A stretch of 14,448 bases of DNA, taken from assembly GCA_023460875.1 (NCBI GenBank), contig JAEWOQ010000126.1, forward strand, positions 1 to 14,448, read 5' to 3'. The first letter of the stretch is position 1; the number at the start of each line of letters is the position of its first letter. Origin of the DNA: Pseudomonadota bacterium. GTDB taxonomy: Bacteria > Myxococcota_A > Polyangia > Polyangiales > Polyangiaceae. Both the position numbers and the translations under genes were made by a program. Shown here piece after piece: positions 12,654-14,448 of this stretch. The notes beneath the pieces were generated by a model. It saw only the letters and a list, made by a program, of their open reading frames with translations, was not told the origin of the DNA and did not search any database.

Positions 12654-14336
12654 TCAGGGCACGGGCCGACCGAGCTCGTTCATGAGCCAAGTCATCGCGG
12701 GGCGCGGCGAGCCGCCGTTCATGATGCCAGAGTTGTCGATCCAGGTCTTGCCGTTGATCCAGCCCCACAGCGTGATGCCGTGGATCCACTCCGTCTCGAG
12801 GAAGAACGTCAGGTGCTCCTGGTACTTGGTGAGCTGGATCTGATCGTTCGCTTCACCGATGTCGTACTCGGTGATGTAGACGGGCAGCCCCGTGTCCTGG
12901 TGGAGCTTGGTGAGCAGGGTCTTCATCGTCTGCGTCGACGCCCCGTACTGGCCATGGAGCGCGTGGCTCTGAGCCCCCACCGCGTGGATGGGCGCGCCGG
13001 CGTTCTTGACGGCCTTGGCGATGTTGATGAAGTGCTGGTTCTGATCGCTGTACTCGATGTTGTTGTAGTCGTTGAGGATCAGGATCGCGTCGGGGCACGA
13101 CTCGTGGGCCCACTCGAAGGCGTTGATGATCCACTGCCACGAGCCGTTGGTGCCGCCCCCGATGGCGTTGGCGTAGCTCGGCTCCGTGTGGGGCGGCGGC
13201 TCGTTGACGACGTCGATGAGCCTCGTGTTCGGATAACGGCTGCAGAACTCGGAGATCCAGCTCCTGACGTCGTCCTCCGTCAGGTTCCCGGAGGGCTGCT
13301 GTGCGCCCCAGACGAAGGCGTGCTGCTTGAAGATGATGCCGTGGTCTTCGGCGTAGTCGTAGAGCGCGTCGAGGGTCGACCAGTTGCGCCCGGAGCCGGC
13401 GTTCGGCTGCACCGAGCCCCACTTGCCCGCGTTCTCCGGCGTGATCTGGTCCCAGTAGTCGGAGAAGACGAGGCCGTCCGTGTCGACCTGGTCGTGGGTC
13501 GTGATGTTGCCGACGAACTTCGGCAGCTCTCCGCCCGAGCCGCCACCAGACCCATCATCGCCTCCGGTGCCGCCCGTGCCGCCGGATCCCGGCGTCTCCC
13601 CGTCCCAGGGCTCGAAGGTGAGCGAGTCGAGGTCGGCGTAGTCGAGCGCTCCGACGGACACGCGAATGACCTGCACACCCGCCGACAGTTGCACCACGAC
13701 CGGCGCGGAGGTCTTCACCTGCCCCCAATCGTCGATCCGCGGCACCGCGATGGTCCCGAGGGCCTCGCCGCACGAGGACAGCTCGAGCGTGCGTCCCGCC
13801 TCGACCGCGCCGGCCTGCGCCGTGACCGCGTAGGCGCCCTCCGTGGCGACGTTCACGGTGTACTCGAGCCACTCGCCCGAGACGAACCAGCTGATCGCGT
13901 AGCCGTCCCCCAGCGCCTTGATGTCGACGTCCACGTCGGTCCGGTACGCGCCGTCCTCGTTGCCGGGCGTCGTGTCCGAGTACCCCTCCGGATCGAAGTC
14001 CTCAGCTTCGATCGTACCAGGGATCGCGCGGGCTGTGCCCTGATGAGCGTTCGCGGCGTCCCCAGGGCACGTCGGGTGGACGATGGGCCCGCTGCCCCCC
14101 GTGCCCCCGCTCCCGCCGGTCGCCGCGGCGATTCCACCGGCTCCGGACACGGGATCCCCGCCCGTCCCAGGCACACCGTTGCCCCCCGCCCCGATCACGT
14201 CGCCCCCGCCGCCGCTCGGTCCCCCCAGACCCGTATCGAGGTCGCCGGAGGCGTCGCTACAACCGAGGGTCGAACCAAAGAAGAGCACCGCGGTGGAGAC
14301 CGCGCGGCATGCGGTGGACTTCATGCTCCATTTCAT
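12654..14336 (-). CDS. CBM6-GH10 endo-1,4-beta-xylanase, putative lipoprotein
   Basis: A 560-residue modular protein. Residues 1-26 (MKWSMKSTACRAVSTAVLFF...C) look like a lipoprotein signal ending GSTLGC. A Gly-rich linker with GGTGG-type runs covers about 33-83. A family 6 carbohydrate-binding module spans about 105-243 (GTIEAEDF, SGEWLEYTVNV, DLDSLTFEPW), a second Gly-rich linker 245-270, and the GH10 domain 272-558. The GH10 domain shows HAFVWGAQQP, the acid/base Glu379 in IDVVNEPPP, the nucleophile Glu490 in ITEYDIG, and LWGWINGKTW. It should cleave xylan at the cell surface, with CBM6 binding xylan or cellulose. I start at the ATG at 14336 because it opens the signal peptide; the frame stays open to 14414, but that segment is repeat-like. 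An ATG four codons further in is also possible. It stands alone, with the DUF1592 operon 106 bases beyond its stop. Confidence 0.93.
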   Translation of the reverse strand: MKWSMKSTACRAVSTAVLFFGSTLGCSDASGDLDTGLGGPSGGGGDVIGAGGNGVPGTGGDPVSGAGGIAAATGGSGGTGGSGPIVHPTCPGDAANAHQGTARAIPGTIEAEDFDPEGYSDTTPGNEDGAYRTDVDVDIKALGDGYAISWFVSGEWLEYTVNVATEGAYAVTAQAGAVEAGRTLELSSCGEALGTIAVPRIDDWGQVKTSAPVVVQLSAGVQVIRVSVGALDYADLDSLTFEPWDGETPGSGGTGGTGGDDGSGGGSGGELPKFVGNITTHDQVDTDGLVFSDYWDQITPENAGKWGSVQPNAGSGRNWSTLDALYDYAEDHGIIFKQHAFVWGAQQPSGNLTEDDVRSWISEFCSRYPNTRLIDVVNEPPPHTEPSYANAIGGGTNGSWQWIINAFEWAHESCPDAILILNDYNNIEYSDQNQHFINIAKAVKNAGAPIHAVGAQSHALHGQYGASTQTMKTLLTKLHQDTGLPVYITEYDIGEANDQIQLTKYQEHLTFFLETEWIHGITLWGWINGKTWIDNSGIMNGGSPRPAMTWLMNELGRPVP

Positions 14337-14349
14337 GACGCCTGGCCCC

Positions 14350-14368
14350 GACACCGGGAAGAGGTGTC
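14350..14368 (-). promoter_or_regulatory. Inverted repeat just upstream of the xylanase start
   Basis: GACACC (14350-14355) and GGTGTC (14363-14368) are perfect inverted arms around seven bases, centred about 23 bases before the xylanase start codon. It could be an operator or a leader hairpin controlling xylanase expression. No promoter match was found, so this rests on symmetry and place. Confidence 0.3.
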
Positions 14369-14404
14369 CCACCGCCCCCTCCCCGTGGATCTTTCCAAGC
14401 ACAC

Positions 14405-14448
14405 CGCCCTCCACCGCGTCCGCCCTCCACCGCGTCCGCCCTCCACCG
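14405..14448. repeat. Tandem repeat, 16-bp unit, running off the right edge
   Basis: The unit CGCCCTCCACCGCGTC is repeated exactly at 14405-14420 and 14421-14436, with twelve bases of a third copy (14437-14448) at the window end. The true length is unknown because the array is cut. It lies upstream of the xylanase gene and is probably non-coding. Confidence 0.85.

Noticed and set aside
14337..14414. N-terminal extension of the xylanase frame
   Set aside because: It would place 26 residues before the signal peptide and runs into the inverted repeat and tandem repeat.

Overview
The window is very GC-rich, with codon use strongly biased to G/C in third position. It looks like chromosome from a Myxococcota bacterium of the Polyangia type (Sandaracinus/Sorangium-like). 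The clues are a DUF1592/DUF1552 protein pair, a MopE-like calcium/metal motif inside a membrane sulfatase-like protein, a Gly/Ser/Thr-rich linker in a lipoprotein xylanase, and several putative lipoproteins. The assignment rests on recalled family distribution; there is no rRNA or marker gene here. No IS element, phage gene, tRNA or CRISPR array was seen. The longest gene-free stretch is under 200 bases.

Layout. (1) 1-1157: a TetR-family regulator (minus strand, cut by the left edge and therefore without a stop codon) is divergent from a small membrane methyltransferase of the isoprenylcysteine carboxyl methyltransferase family. Two adjoining palindromes fill the short intergenic space. (2) 1238-2924: a compact plus-strand operon of a second TetR regulator, a YciI-like protein and DNA-3-methyladenine glycosylase I (Tag). 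It is led by a near-consensus promoter whose -35 and -10 boxes are each covered by a CTAGGACA-type operator. (3) 2966-6056: a tightly coupled minus-strand operon of eboA, eboB (TatD-like hydrolase) and an eboF-like alkaline-phosphatase-superfamily protein, with stop/start overlaps at both joints. The other known ebo genes (eboC, eboD, eboE) are not in the window, so this is a reduced ebo locus. (4) 6214-9420: a putative lipoprotein of unknown function is divergent from a multi-spanning membrane protein with a MopE-like motif and a sulfatase-like catalytic domain that lacks the formylglycine-type Cys/Ser motif. (5) 9428-12547: a repeat-rich hairpin lies between convergent genes, then a minus-strand operon of a DUF1587/1595/1592/1588/1585 lipoprotein with a CxxCH motif and a Tat-exported DUF1552 protein. 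A 22-bp-spaced direct repeat lies upstream. (6) 12654-14336: a lipoprotein with CBM6 and GH10 xylanase domains, followed by a 16-bp tandem repeat running off the right edge.

Functionally, the right half encodes cell-surface and exported proteins: polysaccharide breakdown by the xylanase, plus the uncharacterised DUF1592/DUF1552 pair and the membrane sulfatase-like enzyme. The left half carries small regulated cassettes: a membrane methyltransferase, an alkylation-repair unit and the ebo unit. The most notable points are the reduced ebo operon with an EboF-like protein that has lost canonical metal ligands, the well-resolved TetR operator pair over the tag operon promoter, and the unusual domain fusion in the membrane sulfatase-like protein.
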